Source of the DNA: an uncultured Lachnospiraceae bacterium
GTDB taxonomy: Bacteria > Bacillota > Clostridia > Lachnospirales > Lachnospiraceae
Assembly (NCBI GenBank): GCA_945949085.1
Contig: CAMFDJ010000016.1
Span: 1 to 64,000 of the forward strand
Direction: 5' to 3'
DNA length: 64,000 nt
Shown: piece after piece, positions 1 through 8,014 of the stretch
How positions within the stretch are numbered: position 1 is the stretch's first letter
Layout of the letters: the number at the start of each line of letters is the position of its first letter
Translations under genes and position numbers: made by a program
Notes under the pieces: generated by a model
The model's input: only the letters and a program-made list of their open reading frames with translations
The model's database searches: none
Told to the model about the DNA's origin: nothing

Positions 1-131
1 TTATCACAAAGTGGTGTTCTCTTTTCATTTAATCCGAATAAAATTTTACGCTAGCAAATTCATACATTTCATGCCGGGACAATCTCAAAACGGCACAATA
101 CAGAACGAAATAAGCAGGAGGGAGAAACAAA

Positions 132-602
132 ATGAAGGACAAATACAAACCATATCTTGTGGGAATCATCATAACAGAGGCAGTGGGTGCCCTTTCCGGA
201 TGGCTCATCCGGGATGGTGTAAAAGCCTATCAGGCATTGCCAAAGCCAATGCTCACACCACCGCAGATTGTGTTTCCGATCGTTTGGGGGATTTTGTATC
301 TGCTGATGGGAATCGGTATCGGTCGGATCTGGAAAACGGGTAGATCCGAGCAGCGTACATGGTGTATCGGCATTTTTGCCATGCAGCTGTTCTTCAACTT
401 CTGGTGGAGCATCATATTTTTCAATCTGCAGGCATTCGGATTTGCTTTTTCATGGCTGCTTGCCTTATGGGTATTGATTGTTTCCATGATTCTGAATTTC
501 AATCAGCTCGATACGAAAGCGGGGAGACTTCAGCTTCCCTATCTGTTGTGGGTGAGTTTTGCGGCCTATCTGAATTATGGGACATGGATGCTGAATAAAT
601 AG
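132..602 (+). CDS. TspO/MBR family membrane protein
   Basis: A 156-residue integral membrane protein of the TspO / peripheral benzodiazepine receptor family, whose members bind porphyrins and related ligands in the membrane. Five hydrophobic segments cover nearly the whole chain. The family's aromatic, proline-rich signature is visible: 'KPMLTPPQIVFPIVWGILY' after the first helix, then 'QLFFNFWWSIIFF' in the middle and 'LPYLLWVSFAAYLNYG' near the end. Length matches the usual 150-170 residues. The ATG follows an AGGAGGGA ribosome binding site at about 116-123. Family membership is firm; the ligand and role in this organism are unknown. Confidence 0.93.
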   Translation: MKDKYKPYLVGIIITEAVGALSGWLIRDGVKAYQALPKPMLTPPQIVFPIVWGILYLLMGIGIGRIWKTGRSEQRTWCIGIFAMQLFFNFWWSIIFFNLQAFGFAFSWLLALWVLIVSMILNFNQLDTKAGRLQLPYLLWVSFAAYLNYGTWMLNK

Positions 603-751
603 CCGCAATGAGCGGCAGATACATTTCTTGACAAATTCTGCCGATATGGTACGCTTGTTAGGAGCGAAAAATCTTGTGACAGGCGCGTGTGTGCCCTTGT
701 CGGAAAGATGGCAAAAAGAGCACAAAAGAATACAAAAGAGAGGTTACATGT

Positions 752-2410
752 ATGGGGGAACAAAAGAAGACAACAATGAGAAACAAAAGGGAAGGCAGAT
801 ATGGGAAAGTACTTTGCAGTGTGCTTTTTCTCTCACTGTTATTCCTGCTGGCACAGCAGACAGGCGTTCTGGCCTCTGACGGAGCTGAGAATACGTCAAA
901 TATGTACGCAACCTTCTGGGCACTGGTACCGTCCATTGTAGCGATCACACTGGCGCTGATTACGAAGGAGGTATACAGCTCCCTGTTTGTCGGCATTGTG
1001 GTCGGTGCGTTATTTTACACTAATTTTAATCCGGAACAGACAGTGCTGCACATTTTAAACGGCGGTATTATTAGTGTCCTGTCTGATACTTACAATGTCG
1101 GTATTCTGATCTTCCTTGTGATACTGGGAACGATGGTCAGTCTGATGAATAAGGCGGGCGGTTCACAGGCATTCGGACGATGGGCGCAGGATCACATCAA
1201 GACAAAGGTGGGCGCACAGCTTGCCTGTGTTCTCTTAGGCGTTATGATCTTTATTGATGATTATTTCAATTGCCTGACAGTCGGCAGTGTGATGCGTCCC
1301 GTGACGGACAAGCACAATATTTCAAGGGCTAAGCTGGCTTATCTGATTGATGCGACGGCAGCACCTGTGTGCATCATTGCACCGATTTCTTCCTGGGCAG
1401 CGGCAGTCAGCGGCTTTGTGGAAGGAGAAGACGGACTGGCACTTTTTATTAAGGCAATTCCGTATAACTTTTATGCCATCCTGACACTTGTCATGATGGT
1501 AGGTATGATTGTAGCAAAGATTGAATTCGGATCGATGGCAAAACATGAAAAGAATGCGCAAAACGGAGATCTGTTCACCTCCGGCAGCAGAGCCGGGGCA
1601 TATGTCACGGATGCAGAGCAGAAAAAGGGCAAGGTGATCGATCTTCTGATTCCCATTGTCTGCCTGATCATTTGCTGCGTGATCGGTATGATCTATACAG
1701 GCGGTTTCTTTGAAGGTACCGATTTTGTAACAGCTTTTTCACAGTCTGATGCATCTGTGGGACTGGCACTGGGCAGCTTTTTCGGTCTGATCATTACGAT
1801 TATTTTATATCTCTGCCGCCGCGTTCTTTCCTTTAAGGATTGTATGGCATGTCTGCCGGAGGGCTTCCAGGCGATGGTGCCCGCAATTTTGATCCTGACC
1901 TTTGCATGGTCATTAAAGGCAATGACAGACGGACTTGGCGCAAAAGAGTTTGTCGCATTCCAGATGAAGCAGGTCGCAGGCGGATTTGTCAATTTACTGC
2001 CGGCTATCATATTCCTGGTGGGATGCTTTTTGGCATTTGCGACCGGTACCTCCTGGGGTACATTTGGTATCTTGATTCCGATCGTCGTATTTGTGTTTGG
2101 CAGTGATCCGGCAAGACACGAGCTGATGATCATTTCCATCTCTGCCTGTATGGCAGGCGCTGTCTGCGGAGATCATTGTTCTCCGATTTCCGACACGACG
2201 ATCATGGCAAGTGCCGGGGCGCAGAGCGACCATGTCAACCATGTTTCCACACAGCTTCCCTATGCCATCGTGGCAGCGGGCGTATCGTTTGTCTCCTACC
2301 TGATTGCAGGCTTTGTGCAGTCGGCATGGATTGCACTGCCGATTGCCATTATGCTGATGGCAGGCGTGCTCGTCCTGATCAAATGCGTGATGCCGAAGGA
2401 AGCAAAATAG
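752..2410 (+). CDS. Na+/H+ antiporter, NhaC family
   Basis: A 552-residue polytopic membrane protein of the NhaC antiporter family, expected to exchange sodium (or a small organic acid) for protons. About a dozen hydrophobic segments are visible. The conserved core includes 'FIDDYFNCLTVGSVMRP' and 'DATAAPVCIIAPISSWAA', and a second inverted-repeat-like half carries 'GDHCSPISDTTIMASAGA'. The N-terminus has a signal-like hydrophobic segment (about residues 21-41) before the antiporter domain. The reading frame is open from 689, but the ATG at 752 has a well placed AGAGAGG (737-743), so I use it. The ion specificity cannot be read from sequence. Confidence 0.9.
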   Translation: MGEQKKTTMRNKREGRYGKVLCSVLFLSLLFLLAQQTGVLASDGAENTSNMYATFWALVPSIVAITLALITKEVYSSLFVGIVVGALFYTNFNPEQTVLHILNGGIISVLSDTYNVGILIFLVILGTMVSLMNKAGGSQAFGRWAQDHIKTKVGAQLACVLLGVMIFIDDYFNCLTVGSVMRPVTDKHNISRAKLAYLIDATAAPVCIIAPISSWAAAVSGFVEGEDGLALFIKAIPYNFYAILTLVMMVGMIVAKIEFGSMAKHEKNAQNGDLFTSGSRAGAYVTDAEQKKGKVIDLLIPIVCLIICCVIGMIYTGGFFEGTDFVTAFSQSDASVGLALGSFFGLIITIILYLCRRVLSFKDCMACLPEGFQAMVPAILILTFAWSLKAMTDGLGAKEFVAFQMKQVAGGFVNLLPAIIFLVGCFLAFATGTSWGTFGILIPIVVFVFGSDPARHELMIISISACMAGAVCGDHCSPISDTTIMASAGAQSDHVNHVSTQLPYAIVAAGVSFVSYLIAGFVQSAWIALPIAIMLMAGVLVLIKCVMPKEAK

Positions 2411-2446
2411 GATATCTCATAAATGACAACATAAGGAGTGAGCAGA

Positions 2447-2683
2447 ATGAATATGAATCCGGGAGTCATCATGAAATTGATGCAGGCAAAAAACCAGTTT
2501 TCAGCTAACCATCCCAAATTTACAACCTTCCTGGGACATGTTTTCCAAAGTGGGATCGAAGAGGGAACAATCATCGAGATTTCCGTGCAAAAGCCGGGTG
2601 TGGAAAAGATTACATCCAATATCAAAGTGCAACAGTCGGATCTGGATCTCTTTCATACGATCATGGAGCTTGGGAGGCAGTAA
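2447..2683 (+). CDS. small conserved hypothetical protein
   Basis: A 78-residue soluble protein with no signal or membrane segment. It begins 'MNMNPGVIMKLMQAKNQF' and ends 'HTIMELGRQ'. I do not recognise the family. The ATG at 2447 lies 8 bp after AAGGAG (2433-2438); the frame is also open from a GTG at 2438, but that overlaps the ribosome binding site. It sits between the NhaC antiporter and the vWA-like gene in the same direction and is probably cotranscribed with them. Confidence 0.72.
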   Translation: MNMNPGVIMKLMQAKNQFSANHPKFTTFLGHVFQSGIEEGTIIEISVQKPGVEKITSNIKVQQSDLDLFHTIMELGRQ

Positions 2684-2748
2684 GCGCGGTGCAGGAAGCG
2701 TGACATAGGGAATGTTACACAGAAAGTAGAGCGCGGTAAGGAACGGCT

Positions 2749-4062
2749 ATGGCAGAAAAGAAACTGAGCGAGGAAAAAAGAAGAGAGATGGAGCATCTGG
2801 CAGACGACCTTTTGCGGCTTGCCAGAGATACTATCACGGTGCGATTCCGATTTTTTGACGCAGCGCTCCACCGACTGAAGATCGATTACTGGCATGGACT
2901 AAAGGGCGTCTGCCTGCGAGGTGACGTTCTGTCGATCGATCCGTCCTTTTTGCTCAAGGAATATGTCAGCGAACCGGGCGTGGCAGTCAGAGTCTATCTG
3001 CATGTCCTTTTGCATATGATCTTTTTCCATCCCTTCCAGTCGGATAAGACAAACGAAAAGTTCTGGAATCTGGCGACGGATCTGGCAGTGGAAAATATCA
3101 TTCTGGATATGCGTTTTGCGCCGGCCGCTTTGTCGCGGGACGGTCTGCAGAGAGACAAGCTTCATGTGCTGCAAAAGCGTGTGCCGCAGCTGACTGCGGA
3201 AAAAATATACCGGGAATTTTTGATCAATGATATTTCCGAAGAACTGGAAAAGGAATATGTGCGCCTGTTTACCATTGACTATCACAGTTATTGGCATGGC
3301 GGCGGGGAGCGCGACGAGGTGCTCATCGACGAGGAGGACTGGAAAAAGATCACGCGCAGGATCCGGACGGAGCTGAAGGCATTTTCGCGTGGCAGATCTT
3401 CTTCGGATGCCTTTGAGAAGAATGTGGAGGAGGCGATGCGCGTCCGCTACAATTACCGGGAGATTCTGGAAAAATTCATGGTCAGAGAAGAAGAAATGAC
3501 GGTCAATGACGATGAGTTTGACTATATCTATTACACCTACGGACTCTCTCTGTACGGAAATCTCCCTCTGGTGGAGCCGCTGGAGTATAAGGAGAACCAA
3601 AAGATCCGGGATTTTGTGATCGCACTGGATACCTCGGCCTCCTGTCAGGGAGAGACCATCAAAAAATTCATCCGGCTGACCTATCAGATCCTGAAACAGT
3701 CGGAGAGCTTTTTCCGCAAGGTGAACATTCATATCATCCAGTGCGACAATCAGGTGCAGACGGATACGAAGATCACCTGTGACAGTGATTTTGAGGAATT
3801 TATGAAAAACGGTAAGATCAGGGGATTTGGTGATACGGACTTTGCACCGGTCTTCACCTATGTGGATGCCCTGAAAAAGAAAGGCGAATTTACAAACCTG
3901 AAGGGGCTGATCTACTTCACGGACGGCTACGGGTTTTATCCGCCGAAAATGCCGAAATATGATGTGATTTTTGCGTTTTTGAATGAGGACGAGAAAAGAC
4001 CGCCCGTGCCCGGCTGGGCAATTCAGGTGGTGATGGAGGATGAACTGTATGAATATCAATGA
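2749..4062 (+). CDS. vWA-like protein with DUF2201-type N-terminal domain
   Basis: A 437-residue protein in two parts. Residues about 1-280 resemble the putative metallopeptidase domain (DUF2201) usually found before a vWA-like domain; residues about 285-435 are the vWA-like part, with 'FVIALDTSAS' (about 287-296) as the metal-site-like DxSxS strand and 'IYFTDGYG' near 390. Such proteins normally pair with MoxR AAA+ ATPases, and the next gene is one, overlapping by 14 bp. The expected zinc motif HExxH reads HVLLH at about residue 85, so the glutamate is absent and peptidase activity is doubtful. Best seen as a partner or substrate receptor for the AAA+ ATPase. Confidence 0.85.
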   Translation: MAEKKLSEEKRREMEHLADDLLRLARDTITVRFRFFDAALHRLKIDYWHGLKGVCLRGDVLSIDPSFLLKEYVSEPGVAVRVYLHVLLHMIFFHPFQSDKTNEKFWNLATDLAVENIILDMRFAPAALSRDGLQRDKLHVLQKRVPQLTAEKIYREFLINDISEELEKEYVRLFTIDYHSYWHGGGERDEVLIDEEDWKKITRRIRTELKAFSRGRSSSDAFEKNVEEAMRVRYNYREILEKFMVREEEMTVNDDEFDYIYYTYGLSLYGNLPLVEPLEYKENQKIRDFVIALDTSASCQGETIKKFIRLTYQILKQSESFFRKVNIHIIQCDNQVQTDTKITCDSDFEEFMKNGKIRGFGDTDFAPVFTYVDALKKKGEFTNLKGLIYFTDGYGFYPPKMPKYDVIFAFLNEDEKRPPVPGWAIQVVMEDELYEYQ

Positions 4063-5548
4063 GGCAAAGACCTATATCAAAAATTCAGTCAGCATTTATC
4101 TGAAGAAGGATGAATTTGGGGATTACCGGATTCCCGTGGTGCGTCAGCGTCCTATTTTCCTTCTCGGTGCACCCGGCATCGGAAAGACTGCCATAATGGA
4201 ACAGATTGCGCAGGAACTGGGGATTGCCCTTGTCTCCTATTCCATGACGCATCACACCAGACAGTCCGCGCTCGGTCTTCCATTCATCCGGCAGAAGCAG
4301 TACGGCGGTATGCAGGTGGATGTGTCGGAGTATACGATGAGCGAGATCATCGCTTCCGTCTATGAGACCATGGAGCAGAGCGGTGTGCATGAGGGTATTC
4401 TGTTTCTGGATGAGATCAACTGCGTGTCCGAGACACTTGCACCCTCCATGCTGCAGTTTTTGCAGTATAAAGTCTTTGGCAAGCATAAAGTGCCGGAGGG
4501 GTGGGTCATTGTGACTGCGGGCAATCCGCCGGAGTATAACAAATCCGTCCGCGAGTTTGATGTGGTGACAATGGACAGGCTGAAGGTACTTTCTGTCGAG
4601 GCTGATTATGAGACCTGGAAAAAATATGCAGTAGAGAGGGGCGTGCACAGCGCAATTCTGAATTTTCTGGATCTGAAAAAAGAATTTTTTTATCATATGG
4701 AGACAACGGCAGCAGGCAGATCCTATGTGACGGCGCGCGGCTGGGAGGATCTGTCCCAGATCATACAGATGTATGAGGAGGAAGGGCTTAAGGTCGACGA
4801 AAACCTGGTGGAGCAGTATTTGCGCAGCGATACCATAGTCAAAGAATTCTGTGCGTATTATGACCTGTACAACAAATATAAAAACGATTATCATGTTGCG
4901 GAAATTCTGGCAGGAAACATCAGCGAGACTGCCGTGGAGAAGGCGCAGAAGGCTCCTTTCGACGAGAGACTGTCACTTCTGGGACTGCTCTTAGATGAAG
5001 TGCAGAACCGTATGCAGGACGTGGTCACGACAGGGGATTACCTGTCAGCGCTGGTTGCCCTTTTGCGTGAAGTAAAAGAGAGTGCTTCTGTGATGGAGGC
5101 GCTTGGCAGCAAGACAGAAGCGCTGCAGGAGCAGATGCAGAAGAAGGAGCGGGCAAATGCACTCTCCAGAGATGAAAAGCTCCTTTTCAAGCGGCAGATC
5201 CGCTTCCTGACAGAGACGAAAAAAGAGCTTCTGCTGCGCGGCGAAAAAGACGGCGCGCCGGCATTTGCGCACGTGAAGGAGCAGCTTGACGGACAGGTGG
5301 CTGCGATGAAACAGGAGCAGAGCGAGGTGTCTGATATGCTGCACCATCTGTTTGTTTTTGCGGATAAAGCATTTGCGCAGGGCAATGAAATGCTCATTTT
5401 GGTGACAGAGCTGACAGTCAATGACTACAGCGCACGGTATATCAACCTGTTCGGCTGTGAAGATTACCATAAATTTAACCGGGTTCTGATGCTTTCTGAG
5501 CGCCAGAACGAGATGAAGGAAACGATTTTGAAGCTGGATTTGGAGTAA
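4049..5548 (+). CDS. MoxR-type AAA+ ATPase
   Basis: A 499-residue AAA+ ATPase. Walker A is 'GAPGIGKT' near residue 40 and Walker B 'ILFLDEIN' near 117. The sensor/arginine-finger region follows ('VTAGNPPEYNKSVREFDVVTMDRL'-like, split here as VTAGNPPEYN and FDVVTMDRL). Residues about 340-435 form a charged coiled coil rich in E, K and Q, after which comes a short C-terminal cap. The ATG at 4049 is 9 bp after GGAGG (4035-4039); the ATG at 4040 directly abuts that site. Overlap with the vWA-like gene indicates translational coupling. MoxR-vWA pairs usually act as ATP-driven chaperones for metal-cofactor or complex assembly; the client is unknown. Confidence 0.88.
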   Translation: MNINEAKTYIKNSVSIYLKKDEFGDYRIPVVRQRPIFLLGAPGIGKTAIMEQIAQELGIALVSYSMTHHTRQSALGLPFIRQKQYGGMQVDVSEYTMSEIIASVYETMEQSGVHEGILFLDEINCVSETLAPSMLQFLQYKVFGKHKVPEGWVIVTAGNPPEYNKSVREFDVVTMDRLKVLSVEADYETWKKYAVERGVHSAILNFLDLKKEFFYHMETTAAGRSYVTARGWEDLSQIIQMYEEEGLKVDENLVEQYLRSDTIVKEFCAYYDLYNKYKNDYHVAEILAGNISETAVEKAQKAPFDERLSLLGLLLDEVQNRMQDVVTTGDYLSALVALLREVKESASVMEALGSKTEALQEQMQKKERANALSRDEKLLFKRQIRFLTETKKELLLRGEKDGAPAFAHVKEQLDGQVAAMKQEQSEVSDMLHHLFVFADKAFAQGNEMLILVTELTVNDYSARYINLFGCEDYHKFNRVLMLSERQNEMKETILKLDLE

Positions 5549-5552
5549 AAAC

Positions 5553-6446
5553 ATGGCAATGGGAGAAAAGGACATCCGTATCGGGGATGCCATCATTTCA
5601 TACAGGGCAGAGGAAGACGGCATTGTACTGACCGGAGCTAGGCGGGCAAACGGCATTCTGGAAATACCGGATGTGATAGACGGCAAGCCTGTCATAGGGA
5701 TTGCCAAGAAGGCATTTGTCGGTCTGACCGGTTTGCGGCAGGTGATTTTGCCCGCTTCGTGCCGGTATGTGGAGGAATGGGGCTTTGCCCAGTGCACGGG
5801 CCTCGAACTGTTCACAGCGCATAACAGCAGACTGCAGCTTGGAAAGGGCGTTTTTAATCTCTGTGAGAATCTGCAAAATATCTGTATCGGAACGGAAGAA
5901 AAAAACGATCTGTCGATTCTGCTCGCTACACTTGCCTGCCGGATGGAGGCGGAATACCTGCTGACAGACGAGGGTCGCGGCAGCAGGGAGTGGTATGACA
6001 AATGGGACAAAAAGCTGGCGGGCTTTCTTGCGGAGTCTGATGAGGACGGCTATATGAAGCTGGCGCTCTGCGGCGAGGAGGACATTATGCTCAACATGTC
6101 CCAGTTTATGGAAAAGAAGCGCAAAGAGAAATGCGACCTGTGTCTGATCCGCCTTAAGCACAGGTCGCACTTGTCGCAGGAAATGAGAGACTGTTTTGTC
6201 TCGTATCTGAAGAATCTGACGAAGGGACAGCCCACGGAAGAAGCATGGCTGGCGCTCTTTGAAGACTTTGACGGCGATGTCTCCTACTATGAGGTATTTG
6301 CCAAGGTGGGATGTGTCACGGCGGATAATCTGGATGCCATCCTCTTAGACATGGGACAGGAGTTTGCGCAGGCCAAGGCATTTCTGCTCAAATACAAGGA
6401 AGCGCATTTTGAGAAGGTGGATGTGTTTGCGCAGTTTGCGCTGTGA
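5553..6446 (+). CDS. leucine-rich-repeat (BspA-type) protein
   Basis: A 297-residue cytoplasmic protein lacking a signal peptide. Residues about 25-110 carry BspA/LRR_5-type repeats, recognisable from 'LEIPDVIDGKPVIGIAKKAF', 'LRQVILPASCRYVEEWGFAQC' (read in parts) and 'LQLGKGVFNLCENLQNICIG'. The rest (110-297) is helical and not recognised, with a Cys pair 'CDLC'. It starts 4 bp after the AAA+ ATPase gene stops, so it probably belongs with the vWA-AAA+ pair, perhaps as a recognition subunit. An 11-bp perfect inverted repeat lies inside the coding sequence (6132-6142 and 6159-6169). Confidence 0.75.
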   Translation: MAMGEKDIRIGDAIISYRAEEDGIVLTGARRANGILEIPDVIDGKPVIGIAKKAFVGLTGLRQVILPASCRYVEEWGFAQCTGLELFTAHNSRLQLGKGVFNLCENLQNICIGTEEKNDLSILLATLACRMEAEYLLTDEGRGSREWYDKWDKKLAGFLAESDEDGYMKLALCGEEDIMLNMSQFMEKKRKEKCDLCLIRLKHRSHLSQEMRDCFVSYLKNLTKGQPTEEAWLALFEDFDGDVSYYEVFAKVGCVTADNLDAILLDMGQEFAQAKAFLLKYKEAHFEKVDVFAQFAL

Positions 6447-6512
6447 GAGGCTATGGAACAGTAGGATAACATGTGGCCTGTCAGGGATTTATGAAACGTG
6501 TACATTGCTATC

Positions 6513-6541
6513 TGACTTACGGCATGCTTCGTAAATATAAT
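6513..6541 (+). promoter_or_regulatory. possible sigma-A promoter
   Basis: A perfect -10 TATAAT lies at 6536-6541 with a poor -35 (TGACTT, 6513-6518) 17 bp upstream. It would give the following small gene a 30-base leader. Confidence 0.4.
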
Positions 6542-6570
6542 AGAGAGTACAAGAGGAGGAAATGCGGACT

Positions 6571-6786
6571 ATGGAGTTGGAAAAAGAAGCACAAACGGAA
6601 AAACCGCCGAAGCTGCTTCGCAGGGACGGCGTCTATTATATCGAATATGAGAATGACAAGATTCAGATCGAAGCGTGGGAGGCGCAGGCAATCCTTGCCG
6701 ACCATTCGCTGGTCTATGATGTGATCGTTTCCTACAGACGAAAATTTCAGTTTAACACATCACAGGACAGTATCGACTTTGTATAG
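6571..6786 (+). CDS. small hypothetical protein
   Basis: A 71-residue soluble protein beginning 'MELEKEAQTEKPPKLLRRDG' and ending 'NTSQDSIDFV'. No family recognised. The ATG at 6571 sits 10 bp after GGAGGA (6555-6560); an in-frame ATG at 6562 is too close to that site. Its stop codon TAG lies inside the first three bases of the structured repeat that follows. Confidence 0.68.
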   Translation: MELEKEAQTEKPPKLLRRDGVYYIEYENDKIQIEAWEAQAILADHSLVYDVIVSYRRKFQFNTSQDSIDFV

Positions 6787-6905
6787 CGAGGAAGGAAACC
6801 AAGCGGCCGCGAAGCGGCCATTTGGTTTCACCCGAGCGTATACGAATAATTCGTAGAGGTGCAAAGCACCGGCTGGCGCGAAGCGACAGGAATTATGAGT
6901 GTAGC
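6784..6905 (+). repeat. structured intergenic repeat, copy 1
   Basis: The first 57 bp (6784-6840) match 27657-27713 at 55 of 57 positions. They contain a long hairpin: outer arms AAACCAA (6796-6802) and TTGGTTT (6822-6828), inner arms GGCCGC and GCGGCC around a GAA loop. The downstream part (6841-6905) differs in sequence from copy 2 but has the same architecture: an outer ATAATTC/GAATTAT stem enclosing two small hairpins, GGTGC-AAA-GCACC and one built on CGC-GAA-GCG. The element ends in a GCAGGAAGGAAAC that echoes its own start. Confidence 0.8.
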
Positions 6906-6949
6906 AGGAAGGAAACTTGAATAATAATCAAAGAAAGCTGGTAAAAGAA

Positions 6950-7933
6950 ATGAAAATTTGTTTTTATGCACTGAGAGAGTATGACGAGCTGCAGTTCTGT
7001 GAGCAGTTCAGTAAGGAGATGGGCATTGACTTTGTATGGACGGCAGACTATCCCACATTTGAAAATGTGAGCCTTGCAGACGGATGTGATGCGGCGAGCA
7101 TGCCGCCCTGCTATATGGCGGCCGACATGATAGAAGCTTTCCATAAGGTGGGGGTGAAATACATAGCCTGCCGTTCCATCGGTTATGACCATGTGGATAT
7201 TGCGAAAGCCCATGAACTGGGTATGCGCGTGTCCAATGTCTGCTATCCGCCGGACGGCGTTGCCAACTATGCCATCATGCTGATGATGATGTGCGCCCGG
7301 AAGATCAGCCACATCATGAAACGCTCTGAAGTGCAGGATTATTCCCTGAAAGGGAAAATAGGGCTGGACCTCAGTACCTGCACCGTCGGCGTGCTCGGCA
7401 CAGGTCAGATCGGTACAACAGTGCTGCGCAATCTCTCCATGTTTGGCTGCAGGCTCCTTGCTTACGATCCGTATCAGAACGAAAAAGCGGCTTCCTATGC
7501 CACTTACACAGACCCGGATACCCTGTTTGCCGAGTCGGATATCATCACGCTCCACATGAATGCCACGGAGGAAAACTATCATATGATCTGCAGGGAAAGC
7601 CTTGCGAAGATGAAGGACGGCGTGATCATCGTCAACACCGCCAGAGGCAAGCTGATTGATTCTGAGGCGCTGATCGAGGCCCTTGAGAACGGCCAAGTCG
7701 GAGGCGCAGGGCTTGATGTGCTGGAAAATGAGAACGGTCTGTACTACTACAACCGGATGGGAGAAGATCTGCCGATTCATGATATGGCGATTCTGCGCTC
7801 CTTCCCGAATGTCATCTTAAGCCCGCATACGGCCTTCTATACGCTGACCAATGTCTCCCATATGGTGCAGGGGGTCTTTGAGAGTGTCCGTGCTTTCGCG
7901 CAGGGGGAAGAGACGTTCCATGAGGTGAAATAG
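6950..7933 (+). CDS. D-2-hydroxyacid dehydrogenase (D-lactate dehydrogenase-like)
   Basis: A 327-residue NAD-dependent D-isomer-specific 2-hydroxyacid dehydrogenase, most like D-lactate dehydrogenase. It converts pyruvate (or a similar 2-keto acid) to the D-hydroxyacid. The Rossmann motif is 'VGVLGTGQIGTTV' (about residues 144-156). Active-site residues are present: Arg in 'VNTARGKLID', Glu in 'GLDVLENENG' and His in 'ILSPHTAFYT'. The start is uncertain: ATG at 6950 gives the usual family N-terminus 'MKICFYALREYDE', but a TTG at 6917 follows a better AGGAAGGAAA sequence that is also the tail of the structured repeat. It could use either. Confidence 0.9.
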   Translation: MKICFYALREYDELQFCEQFSKEMGIDFVWTADYPTFENVSLADGCDAASMPPCYMAADMIEAFHKVGVKYIACRSIGYDHVDIAKAHELGMRVSNVCYPPDGVANYAIMLMMMCARKISHIMKRSEVQDYSLKGKIGLDLSTCTVGVLGTGQIGTTVLRNLSMFGCRLLAYDPYQNEKAASYATYTDPDTLFAESDIITLHMNATEENYHMICRESLAKMKDGVIIVNTARGKLIDSEALIEALENGQVGGAGLDVLENENGLYYYNRMGEDLPIHDMAILRSFPNVILSPHTAFYTLTNVSHMVQGVFESVRAFAQGEETFHEVK

Positions 7934-8014
7934 GGAGGCAGGTGTCATAATAACAGAAGAATTGGTTTAGGACAGGGAGCTATTCTCTGCTTGCAGAAAG
8001 GAAATGGATATCAT

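Noticed and set aside
2899..4059. 386-codon open frame on the reverse strand over the vWA-like gene
   Set aside because: It is the shadow of a strongly supported forward gene, is rich in H, R, L and C as antisense frames usually are, and has no ribosome binding site or known motif.
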